Shown: piece by piece, positions 1 through 5,469 of the stretch | Position numbering within the stretch: the stretch's first letter is position 1 | Layout: the number at the start of each line of letters is the position of its first letter | Assembly (NCBI GenBank): GCA_004375675.1 | Contig: SOKR01000088.1 | Coordinates: forward strand, 1 to 6,424 | Reading direction: 5' to 3' | Length of the DNA stretch: 6,424 nucleotides | Source of the DNA: Dehalococcoidia bacterium | GTDB lineage: Bacteria > Chloroflexota > Dehalococcoidia > Dehalococcoidales > BS750m-G39 | Made by a program: the position numbers and the translations under genes | Notes under the pieces: generated by a model | The model's database searches: none | Seen by the model: the letters and a program-made list of their open reading frames with translations, nothing else | What the model was told of the DNA's origin: nothing

Positions 1-99
1 CTCCTTGGCAATCTCCAGATAGGTGGAGACCTCGATATCGCCGCTGGTGGTTACGCGTTGGCTCTTTTTGGGACTTTTCTTCGCCTTTTCCTTAGCCAT
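1..99 (-). CDS. Unidentified protein, N-terminal 33 residues only (runs off left edge)
   Basis: Reading the minus strand from an ATG at 99..97 gives 33 uninterrupted codons to the window edge. The protein begins MAKEKAKKSPKKSQRV and continues with a less basic stretch ending in YLEIAKE. The first 13 residues contain seven lysines, which looks like a flexible, basic, perhaps nucleic-acid-contacting tail. An in-frame TAA at 117..115 lies just upstream, so ATG 99 is the only likely start. There is no Shine-Dalgarno sequence before it, but a promoter-like pair lies at 140..112, so the message may be leaderless. The gene is divergent from tsaC. I do not recognise the family from this fragment. That it is a real gene rests on the clean start, its codon pattern and the promoter; the function is unknown. 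Confidence 0.7.
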   Translation of the reverse strand, partial: MAKEKAKKSPKKSQRVTTSGDIEVSTYLEIAKE

Positions 100-111
100 T
101 TTATTGAATAC

Positions 112-140
112 AGATTACCACTGTGACTGCTTTTCTTCAA
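112..140 (-). promoter_or_regulatory. Predicted promoter of the divergent left-hand gene
   Basis: On the minus strand, TTGAAG (140..135) is followed after exactly 17 bases by TAATCT (117..112), preceded by TGG, which supplies an extended -10 TG. The -35 matches the sigma-70 consensus at 4 of 6 and the -10 at 3 of 6. Transcription would start near position 105, about 6 bases before the ATG at 99, leaving no room for a ribosome-binding site. Seen: the motifs and spacing. Inferred: promoter activity and leaderless translation. Confidence 0.5.
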
Positions 141-158
141 GTACTTTACCCCCTTTCT

Positions 159-187
159 TTAGCTATGCCCCGCCACTATGTTATACT
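159..187 (+). promoter_or_regulatory. Predicted promoter of the tsaC-rpiB unit
   Basis: TATACT at 182-187 matches the -10 consensus at 5 of 6 and is preceded by TGT at 179-181, an extended -10. Seventeen bases upstream is a weak -35, TTAGCT (159-164). Transcription would begin near 194, right at the AGGAAGGGG ribosome-binding site (195-203) of tsaC, so the 5' untranslated region would be only about 12 bases. No operator repeat or riboswitch fits in this short gap. Confidence 0.6.
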
Positions 188-205
188 TGCCATTAGGAAG
201 GGGTC

Positions 206-844
206 ATGGGCACCAAGCTTTCTTCATCCGACCGGGAGCAGGTTGAAAAAGGCGTTTCAATCCTCAAAGAGGGGGGTGTAGTCGCCTTTCCCACCGATAC
301 CGTCTACGGGCTGGGCGCCGGCATCGGCATAAACTCCGCCGTGGAGAGGGTCTATCGCGTAAAGGAACGCCCGCGCCATATGGCGCTGCCCTTGCTTCTG
401 GCCGACTTTTCACAGCTAGACGGGGTCGCTATTTCGATACCAACGTCTGTCCGTCTACTGGCCGAAAACTTTTGGCCCGGACCACTGACATTGGTGCTCT
501 TTAAGGCCGATTCCGTGCCCGATATCGTCACTGGTGGCAGCGAAACCGTCGCCGTACGTATTCCCACCCACCCCATCCCCACCGCACTGGCGCGGGGGGT
601 GGGTACCGCCATTGTCGGCACCAGCGCCAACCTGAGCGGACAGCCCAGCGCCCTCACCGCCGAGGAAGCCCACGCCCAGCTGGGGGACAAGGTCGACCTG
701 ATTATCGATGGGGAGTGCCCCGGGGGCAAAGAGTCCACCGTCGTCGATTTGACCGGGGAAAAACCCATTATTTTGCGCCAAGGCGCTCTATCCAGAGAAG
801 AACTGAGGCAGATATGCCCCGACATCAGCGTTAAGGGAGGCTAA
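206..844 (+). CDS. tsaC: Threonylcarbamoyl-AMP synthase (TsaC/YrdC/Sua5 family)
   Basis: This enzyme makes L-threonylcarbamoyl-AMP from threonine, bicarbonate and ATP. It is the first step of the cytoplasmic t6A37 modification of ANN-decoding tRNAs, and the TsaB/D/E proteins then transfer the group. The 212 residues form one YrdC domain: GGVVAFPTDTVYGLGA at 23-38, the KxR nucleotide-binding motif as K53-E-R55-P, WPGPLTLVL at 90-98, VAVRIP at 115-120, the SxN motif as S140-A-N142, and STVVDLT at 177-183 ahead of ILRQGALS. The length fits the short TsaC/YwlC form; the extra C-terminal domain of long Sua5 proteins is absent. The ATG at 206 is chosen because AGGAAGGGG (195-203) lies just before it. 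The gene is followed after 4 bases by rpiB, whose ribosome-binding site lies inside the last codons here, so the two are probably translationally coupled. All key motifs are intact. Confidence 0.93.
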   Translation: MGTKLSSSDREQVEKGVSILKEGGVVAFPTDTVYGLGAGIGINSAVERVYRVKERPRHMALPLLLADFSQLDGVAISIPTSVRLLAENFWPGPLTLVLFKADSVPDIVTGGSETVAVRIPTHPIPTALARGVGTAIVGTSANLSGQPSALTAEEAHAQLGDKVDLIIDGECPGGKESTVVDLTGEKPIILRQGALSREELRQICPDISVKGG

Positions 845-848
845 AGCG

Positions 849-1307
849 ATGCGTATTGCCATTGGCAACGACCACTGGGGACCGGAGCTTAAGCAGACTA
901 TCATACAAATACTCGCCGAAAGCGGACATAGCTATGAGGACTTCGGCTGTCAAACCACCGAGTCGGTGGACTACCCCGATATTGCACGGGAAGTGGCTGA
1001 GGCGGTTGCCAGGGGCGACTTTGATTACGGTATTTTAATATGCAACAACGGCATAGGCATGAGCATCGCCGCCAATAAGGTCAGGGGGATAAGAGCCGCC
1101 CTCTGCTACACCGCCTTTAACGCCCGTCGCACCCGCCAGCACCAGGACGCCAATATACTGTGCCTGGGGGCGGGCAAGGAACAGGCACAGGAACCGGTAG
1201 CCGAAATCGTCAACGCCTTCCTTACCGCCGAGTTCGAGGGCGGCCGGCACCAGCGACGACTGGACAAGATAGGGGCTATAGAAGCCAGCCAGCTAGGCCA
1301 GCCTTGA
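849..1307 (+). CDS. rpiB: Ribose-5-phosphate isomerase B / LacAB-family sugar-phosphate isomerase
   Basis: RpiB interconverts ribose 5-phosphate and ribulose 5-phosphate in the non-oxidative pentose phosphate pathway, usually as a cytoplasmic dimer or tetramer. The 152 residues cover the full family fold: NDHWGPELK at 7-15 (D8 and H9 correspond to the substrate-binding Asp-His), SVDYPD at 39-44, the catalytic cysteine C65 in ICNNGIGMSIAANK (64-77), GIRAALC at 80-86, RQHQDANILCLG at 96-107 (H98 matches E. coli His99), and the phosphate-binding arginines in EGGRHQRR near the C-terminus. The family normally has C-G-T-G and HND where this protein has C-N-N-G and HQD, so exact sugar specificity is less certain than membership. 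The start is supported by AGGGAGG (834-840), 8 bases upstream. The TGA stop is shared with the -35 box of the ilv promoter. tsaC and rpiB are also neighbours in Bacillus (ywlC, ywlF). Confidence 0.9.
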   Translation: MRIAIGNDHWGPELKQTIIQILAESGHSYEDFGCQTTESVDYPDIAREVAEAVARGDFDYGILICNNGIGMSIAANKVRGIRAALCYTAFNARRTRQHQDANILCLGAGKEQAQEPVAEIVNAFLTAEFEGGRHQRRLDKIGAIEASQLGQP

Positions 1308-1331
1308 CATTTATATAGCAACTGTGCTACT
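1304..1331 (+). promoter_or_regulatory. Predicted promoter of the ilv leader and operon
   Basis: A perfect -35 TTGACA (1304-1309) overlaps the rpiB stop codon. After 16 bases comes GCTACT (1326-1331), a weak -10 rescued by TGT at 1323-1325, which forms an extended -10. Transcription would begin around 1338-1340, only 3-5 bases before the ATG of the leader peptide. A competing AT-rich box, TATATA at 1312-1317, has no acceptable -35. The promoter puts ilvDBNC under control separate from tsaC-rpiB, although read-through from upstream remains possible until the terminator at 1417-1442. Confidence 0.65.
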
Positions 1332-1342
1332 TTGTCTGCACG

Positions 1343-1381
1343 ATGAATATTGAGCTTGTTATTCTGGTTATACATACGTAA
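1343..1381 (+). CDS. ilv operon leader peptide, 12 residues, rich in Ile/Leu/Val
   Basis: ATG at 1343 opens a 12-codon ORF ending at TAA 1379-1381 and encoding MNIELVILVIHT. Seven residues are branched-chain amino acids (three Ile, two Leu, two Val), and codons 5-10 are an unbroken run Leu-Val-Ile-Leu-Val-Ile. It lies between the ilv promoter and a strong intrinsic terminator, immediately ahead of the branched-chain biosynthesis genes. This is the pattern of the known ilv leader peptides in enterobacteria and corynebacteria. The expected role is sensing: ribosomes stall on these codons when any of the three charged tRNAs is scarce, and the stalled ribosome decides the fold of the RNA downstream. 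The peptide itself probably has no other function. No Shine-Dalgarno sequence precedes it, and the predicted transcript starts only 3-5 bases upstream, which suggests leaderless initiation. The ORF and composition are seen directly; the mechanism is inferred. Confidence 0.88.
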   Translation: MNIELVILVIHT

Positions 1382-1386
1382 TCCGG

Positions 1387-1429
1387 CCGGTGGGTCGTGT
1401 CTCACAGGAATTAGGAGCCGTCCCCACGG
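1387..1429 (+). promoter_or_regulatory. Candidate antiterminator of the ilv attenuator
   Basis: The segment CCGGTGGG (1387-1394) can pair with CCCACGG (1423-1429), giving 7 base pairs with one bulged G. This pairing uses the last two bases of the upstream terminator arm, its loop and the first two bases of the downstream arm, so it cannot coexist with the intact terminator hairpin. The upstream arm begins 6 bases after the leader stop codon. A ribosome that finishes the peptide would cover it and let the terminator form. A ribosome stalled at the Ile/Leu/Val codons (1355-1372) would leave it mostly free. The complementarity is seen; the regulatory role is inferred and no folding energies were calculated. 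Confidence 0.55.
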
Positions 1430-1442
1430 GACGGCCTTTTTT
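1417..1442 (+). terminator. Rho-independent terminator acting as ilv attenuator
   Basis: GCCGTCCC (1417-1424) and GGGACGGC (1428-1435) form a perfect 8-bp GC-rich stem with a CAC loop (in practice 7 bp with a 5-base loop), followed by C and six Ts (1437-1442). It stands about 80 bases downstream of the ilv promoter and 32 bases upstream of the ilvD start. It would therefore stop leader transcripts before the structural genes, and would also end read-through from tsaC-rpiB. With the leader peptide at 1343-1381 it completes an attenuator. Confidence 0.9.
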
Positions 1443-1474
1443 ATAAACGAAAAATCGGCTAACGAAGGGGAAAA

Positions 1475-3139
1475 ATGAAAAGCGATACCGTCAAACGAGG
1501 TGTAGAGCGTGCCCCCCACCGCGCCCTGCTGCACGCACTGGGCTGGAGACGGGCCGACATCGATAAGCCCCTCATCGGTATCGTCAACAGCTTCACCGAG
1601 ATTGTGCCCGGGCATATTCATTTGCCCCAGATCGCCCAGGCGGCTAAAGCCGGGGTGTGGAGCGGGGGCGGCATACCCTTCGAGATAAATACCATCGCCG
1701 TCTGCGACGGCATCGCCATGAACCACCCGGGCATGAACTACAGCCTGCCCAGCCGAGAGCTAATCGCTGATTCCGTGGAGATAATGGCCGAGGCTCACGC
1801 CTTCGACGCGCTGGTCTTCATCCCCAACTGCGACAAGATAGTCCCCGGCATGCTCATGGCGGCGGTAAGGTTGAACCTGCCCGCTATCTTCGTCAGCGGC
1901 GGACCCATGCTGGCCGGCAGGCGTGAAGTCGGCGGCAAAGTGGAAAGAATCGACGTCAACACCATCTTCGAGGCCGTGGGCAAGGTAGCCGCGGGCAAGA
2001 TGGAGCCGGAGGAGCTGGAAGAGCTGGAAGAGCTGGCCTGCCCCGGCTGTGGCAGCTGCGCGGGCATGTTTACCGCCAACACCATGAACTGCCTGACCGA
2101 AGCCCTGGGCATGGGGCTGGCGGGCAACGGCACCATACCCGCTGTCGACGCCCGACGGGCGCAACTGGCCCAAAAAGCGGGGCAGCAGGTGATGAAGCTG
2201 CTGGATGATAACGTTCGCCCCCGGGATATCGTAACCAGGCAGGCTATCCATAACGCCTTTAGCGTCGATATGGCGCTGGGCGGCAGCACCAACTCCGTCC
2301 TGCACCTCATGGCCATAGCCCACGAGGCGGGGGTCGAATTCCCGCTGGCGATGATAAACGAGATAAGCCAGCGCACCCCCCACCTCGCCAAGCTAAGGCC
2401 GAGCGGGCAATACCACATCGAGGATTTAGACCACGCCGGCGGTATACCCGTCGTAATGAAAGAGTTGGAAGGGCTGCTCAACTTAAAGGCAAAAACGGTC
2501 TCGGGTAAATCGGTAGCGGGCGTTATCGCCGACAGCTGTAACCACGCCAAAGAGGTTATCCGGCCTTTGTCCCGCGCCCATTCCCCTATCGGCGGTATTG
2601 CCGTCCTTTTCGGCAACCTGGCGCCCGAGGGCTCCGTGGTCAAGAGGGCGGCGGTAGCCGAGGAGATGATGTTCCACCAGGGACCGGCTCGTGTCTTCGA
2701 CTCCGAGGAAGAAGCCACCCGGGCCATTATGCATAAGAAAATAAAGTCGGGTGATGTAATTGTCATCCGCTACGAGGGACCCAAAGGGGGCCCGGGGATG
2801 AGGGAGATGCTCACCCCCACCGCCCTCCTCAGCGGCATGGGCATGGATAAAGAGGTCGCCCTCATTACCGACGGACGCTTCTCCGGGGCGACGCGGGGGG
2901 CGGCTATCGGCCATGTCTCTCCTGAAGCCGCCAACCGGGGGCCCATCGCCGCCCTGAAAGACGGAGACATAATAAAGATTGATATTGCCCATCACAGGCT
3001 CGACGTCGAGCTTTCCGAGAAAGAGATGGAAAAGCGCCTATCGAAGCTGGCCGAGTTCGAGCCTAAGGTGAAGAGCGGCTACCTGCGGCGCTATGCCGAA
3101 AAGGTAAGCTCCGCCAGCACCGGTGCAGTGTTCAGCTAA
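1475..3139 (+). CDS. ilvD: Dihydroxy-acid dehydratase
   Basis: IlvD dehydrates 2,3-dihydroxy-isovalerate and 2,3-dihydroxy-3-methylvalerate to the 2-oxo acids of valine and isoleucine, using an Fe-S cluster and Mg2+ in the cytoplasm. The 554 residues match the family length. Visible motifs are VNSFTEIVPGH (37-47), VCDGIAM with Mg ligand D78 (76-82), PNCDK with cluster ligand C119, Mg ligand D120 and K121 (the Lys normally carbamylated), CPGCGSCAGMFTANTMNC from 189 (cluster ligand within C189/C192/C195), GGSTNSVLHL, and TDGRFSGATRG from 465 with the proposed base S470. Position 46 is Gly, as in the oxygen-sensitive E. coli enzyme, where [2Fe-2S] members have Cys, so I infer a [4Fe-4S]-type enzyme. 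The ATG at 1475 follows GAAGGGG (1464-1470). It is the first structural gene after the attenuator, with ilvB 16 bases downstream. Confidence 0.96.
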   Translation: MKSDTVKRGVERAPHRALLHALGWRRADIDKPLIGIVNSFTEIVPGHIHLPQIAQAAKAGVWSGGGIPFEINTIAVCDGIAMNHPGMNYSLPSRELIADSVEIMAEAHAFDALVFIPNCDKIVPGMLMAAVRLNLPAIFVSGGPMLAGRREVGGKVERIDVNTIFEAVGKVAAGKMEPEELEELEELACPGCGSCAGMFTANTMNCLTEALGMGLAGNGTIPAVDARRAQLAQKAGQQVMKLLDDNVRPRDIVTRQAIHNAFSVDMALGGSTNSVLHLMAIAHEAGVEFPLAMINEISQRTPHLAKLRPSGQYHIEDLDHAGGIPVVMKELEGLLNLKAKTVSGKSVAGVIADSCNHAKEVIRPLSRAHSPIGGIAVLFGNLAPEGSVVKRAAVAEEMMFHQGPARVFDSEEEATRAIMHKKIKSGDVIVIRYEGPKGGPGMREMLTPTALLSGMGMDKEVALITDGRFSGATRGAAIGHVSPEAANRGPIAALKDGDIIKIDIAHHRLDVELSEKEMEKRLSKLAEFEPKVKSGYLRRYAEKVSSASTGAVFS

Positions 3140-3155
3140 TGAAGGAGCGTAACTT

Positions 3156-4880
3156 ATGAAAATGACCGGAGCTCAGATGATATGCGAAAGCCTGGTAAAG
3201 GAAGGTGTCGAGGTTATTTTCGGCATCCTGGGTGGAGCCATTCTACCCCTTTATGATGTCCTCCCCCAGTATCCCCAGCTTCGCCATATACTGGTGCGCC
3301 ACGAGCAGGGTGCCGCCCACGCTGCCGACGGCTATGCCCGGGCGACGGGGAAGGTGGGGGTATGCTTCGCTACTTCGGGACCCGGTGCCACCAACCTGGT
3401 AACCGGCATCGCCAACGCGCACCTCGACTCTTCACCGATGGTGGCGATAACCGGCCAGGTGGCACGGCCCTTCATCGGCAAGGACGCCTTTCAGGAGGTG
3501 GATATCACCGGCATTACCTTGCCCATTACCAAGCATAACTACCTGGTTATGGATGCCGCTTCAATCCCCGAGACAATGAAGGAGGCTTTTTACCTGGCGG
3601 GCACAGGCCGTCCCGGTCCGGTGCTTATCGACCTGCCCCGGGATGTTCAACAGGAGTCGGCGGAATTCAACTACCCGAACCGGACTAACCTGCCCCAATA
3701 TAAGCCGACCCGGCAGGGGCACCCGGCACAGATTAAGAAAGCGGCCAAGCTGATAGGCGAATCCCAGCGGCCATTGATTATCGCCGGTCGGGGGATAATT
3801 ATATCCGGAGCCTACGCCGAACTTAAGGAGTTAGTGGAGAAAGCCCAGGTGCCGGTGGTTACCACGCTATTGGGTACCAGCTGTTTCCCCGAGTCTCACG
3901 CCCTGAGCTACGGGATGATAGGCATGCACGGCATGGCTTACGCCAACATGGCGGTTGATGCCGCCGACCTTATTATCGCTATCGGCATGAGGTTCGACGA
4001 TAGGGCGACGGCAAAGGTAAGCGGTTTCGCCCCTCACGCCCACATCATCCATATCGATATTGACCCCGCCGAGATCGGCAAAAACGTCCGCGTCGACATG
4101 CCCATTGTCGGCGATGCCAAGTCCGTCATCGGTGAGTTAAACAAGCTGGTTGATAAAACCAAGCATATTGACTGGGTCAGAAAGCTCGACGAATGGCGTA
4201 AGGAGCACCCTTCGCTGATTATCAGGGACGGCGAAAGCCTCCTGCCCCAGTACGTGGTCCGCCAGATTTACGAGGCGACCAACGGCGAGGCGATTATCGT
4301 TACCGGGGTGGGGCAGCACCAGATGTGGGCCGCCCAGCACTACTGGTACGATAAGCCCAATACCTTTATTTCGTCGGGCGGGCTGGGAACTATGGGCTTC
4401 GGCCTGCCGGCGGCTATAGGGGCTAAAGTGGGCTGTCCCGACAGCACCGTCTGGTGCATCGACGGCGACGGCAGCCTCCAGATGACGATACAGGAGCTGG
4501 CCACCATCGCCCAGGAGAAGGTGGGAGTCAAGATAGCCGTTCTCCACAACACCTATCTGGGAATGGTGAGGCAGTGGCAGGAGCTTTTCTACAACAAGCG
4601 CTATGTAGCCACGCCGCTCTCCAGCCCCGACTTCGTCAAGATTGCCGAGGCTTACGGACTGCCCGCTTTGAGGGTGGAACGGCGCGAAGAGGTGGCGCCG
4701 GCCATCCAGAAGGCGATGGCGGAGCCGGGCGCCTTTTTGATTGATTTTATCGTCGAACCGGAGGAGAATGTCTATCCTATGGTGCCGCCGGGGGCGGCTC
4801 TAGCCGAAGTTCTCGAGGAACCGAGGAAAGGGGCTAAAGCCGTTAAGGATTCGGCCAAACTCCCGGTGAGCAATATCTAG
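3156..4880 (+). CDS. ilvB: Acetohydroxyacid synthase, catalytic (large) subunit
   Basis: This ThDP/FAD enzyme condenses two pyruvates to 2-acetolactate, or pyruvate and 2-oxobutyrate to 2-aceto-2-hydroxybutyrate, the committed step of branched-chain synthesis. The 574 residues contain the three expected domains: an N-terminal PYR domain with catalytic Glu E50 in RHEQGAAHAADGYAR and SGPGATN at 74-80; a central FAD-binding domain with MRFDDRATAK (278-287); and a C-terminal PP domain with the Mg-ThDP motif GDG at 437-439 and N465, followed by LGMVRQWQELFY. GQVARPFIGKDAFQE (100-114) and KHNYLV are typical of AHAS rather than other ThDP enzymes. Odd residues are ILGG at 24-27 (usually YPGG or similar) and H464 where the motif usually has a first Asn. 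AAGGAG (3142-3147) sits 8 bases before the start. It pairs functionally with IlvN, encoded 21 bases downstream. Confidence 0.96.
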   Translation: MKMTGAQMICESLVKEGVEVIFGILGGAILPLYDVLPQYPQLRHILVRHEQGAAHAADGYARATGKVGVCFATSGPGATNLVTGIANAHLDSSPMVAITGQVARPFIGKDAFQEVDITGITLPITKHNYLVMDAASIPETMKEAFYLAGTGRPGPVLIDLPRDVQQESAEFNYPNRTNLPQYKPTRQGHPAQIKKAAKLIGESQRPLIIAGRGIIISGAYAELKELVEKAQVPVVTTLLGTSCFPESHALSYGMIGMHGMAYANMAVDAADLIIAIGMRFDDRATAKVSGFAPHAHIIHIDIDPAEIGKNVRVDMPIVGDAKSVIGELNKLVDKTKHIDWVRKLDEWRKEHPSLIIRDGESLLPQYVVRQIYEATNGEAIIVTGVGQHQMWAAQHYWYDKPNTFISSGGLGTMGFGLPAAIGAKVGCPDSTVWCIDGDGSLQMTIQELATIAQEKVGVKIAVLHNTYLGMVRQWQELFYNKRYVATPLSSPDFVKIAEAYGLPALRVERREEVAPAIQKAMAEPGAFLIDFIVEPEENVYPMVPPGAALAEVLEEPRKGAKAVKDSAKLPVSNI

Positions 4881-4901
4881 GCCGAGAAAAAGAGGTGCAG
4901 C

Positions 4902-5456
4902 ATGGCCACGACCAAGCATATCCTAGTCGCTCTGGTGGAGGATAAGCCGGGGGTGCTCAACCGTATGGCGAGCCTTTTCCGCCGGCGGGGCTTCAATATC
5001 GAAAGCATCGCCGTGGGGCACAGTGAAACGCCCAAAATGTCGCGCATGACCTTTGTCGTCAATGGAGCCGCCAATGTAGTGGAGCAGGTCAGGAAGCAGT
5101 TGGATAAGATAGTGGAAACAGTCAAGGTCTCCGATATCACCGGGGATAATGTTATTACGCGGGAACTGGCTTTTATCAAGGTAAAGGCCAACTCGGCGAA
5201 CCGCAGCGAGATTATCCAGATTGTGGATATCTTCCGGGCCAATATAGTCGATGTCGCCCCCGATTCGGTGATTATCGAAGCCACCGGCGACGAGGAGAAA
5301 ATCAACTCCCTGTTCAACCTGATTCGCGGCTTCGGCATCAAGGAAATCGCCCGCACGGGTCGTATCGCCATGACCCGCGGCGGTTCGGGCCCCCTGCCGG
5401 TTATGAAAAAGCCGCCCAGGACTCAGGCTAAAGGCCAGAAAAAGGCAACTAAATAA
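4902..5456 (+). CDS. ilvN: Acetohydroxyacid synthase, regulatory (small) subunit
   Basis: IlvN binds IlvB, raises its activity and usually confers feedback inhibition by valine. The N-terminal ACT domain covers about residues 5-80: HILVALVEDKPGVLNRMASLFRRRGFNIES, with G17 and N32 at the positions that bind valine in E. coli IlvH and D14 in place of its Asn11. Then comes SRMTFVV and a helix-rich segment to about 75. The second, ACT-like C-terminal domain starts at RELAFIKVKA (about 86) and ends near IARTGRIAMTRG. The last 20 or so residues are a Lys/Pro-rich tail (KKPPRTQAKGQKKATK) beyond the usual end, making it 184 residues instead of the common 160-170. The start follows AGAGGTG (4891-4897). 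Valine inhibition is likely from the fold but not proven by the sequence. ilvC follows after 13 bases. Confidence 0.94.
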   Translation: MATTKHILVALVEDKPGVLNRMASLFRRRGFNIESIAVGHSETPKMSRMTFVVNGAANVVEQVRKQLDKIVETVKVSDITGDNVITRELAFIKVKANSANRSEIIQIVDIFRANIVDVAPDSVIIEATGDEEKINSLFNLIRGFGIKEIARTGRIAMTRGGSGPLPVMKKPPRTQAKGQKKATK

Positions 5457-5469
5457 AAGGAGTCGAACC

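Noticed and set aside
1383..1390. CCGGCCGG palindrome as a protein-binding operator
   Set aside because: It is only 8 bases, common by chance in GC-rich DNA, and lies in the leader RNA where its second half is better explained as the antiterminator arm.
1338..1442. T-box riboswitch as the regulator of the ilv operon
   Set aside because: The leader is about 105 nt, too short for a stem I with specifier loop plus antiterminator. A GGTGG stretch near 1389 weakly recalls the T-box sequence, but the full consensus is absent. The Ile/Leu/Val leader ORF explains the region better.
2012..2036. Tandem GAGCTGGAA repeat within ilvD encoding Glu-Leu-Glu units
   Set aside because: The segment aligns in length with other IlvD proteins just before CPGCGSC, so it is not an expansion, only a low-complexity helix.
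1795..2766. Long open frame of 323 codons on the minus strand inside ilvD
   Set aside because: It lies wholly antisense to a clear IlvD with all motifs, its translation is low-complexity (Ser/Ala/Pro runs), and it has no homology signal I recognise. It is a shadow of biased codon use in GC-rich DNA.
3140..3155. Possible internal promoters in the gaps between ilv genes
   Set aside because: The gaps (16, 21 and 13 bases) contain only ribosome-binding sites; no -35/-10 pair is convincing, so a single operon is the simpler reading.
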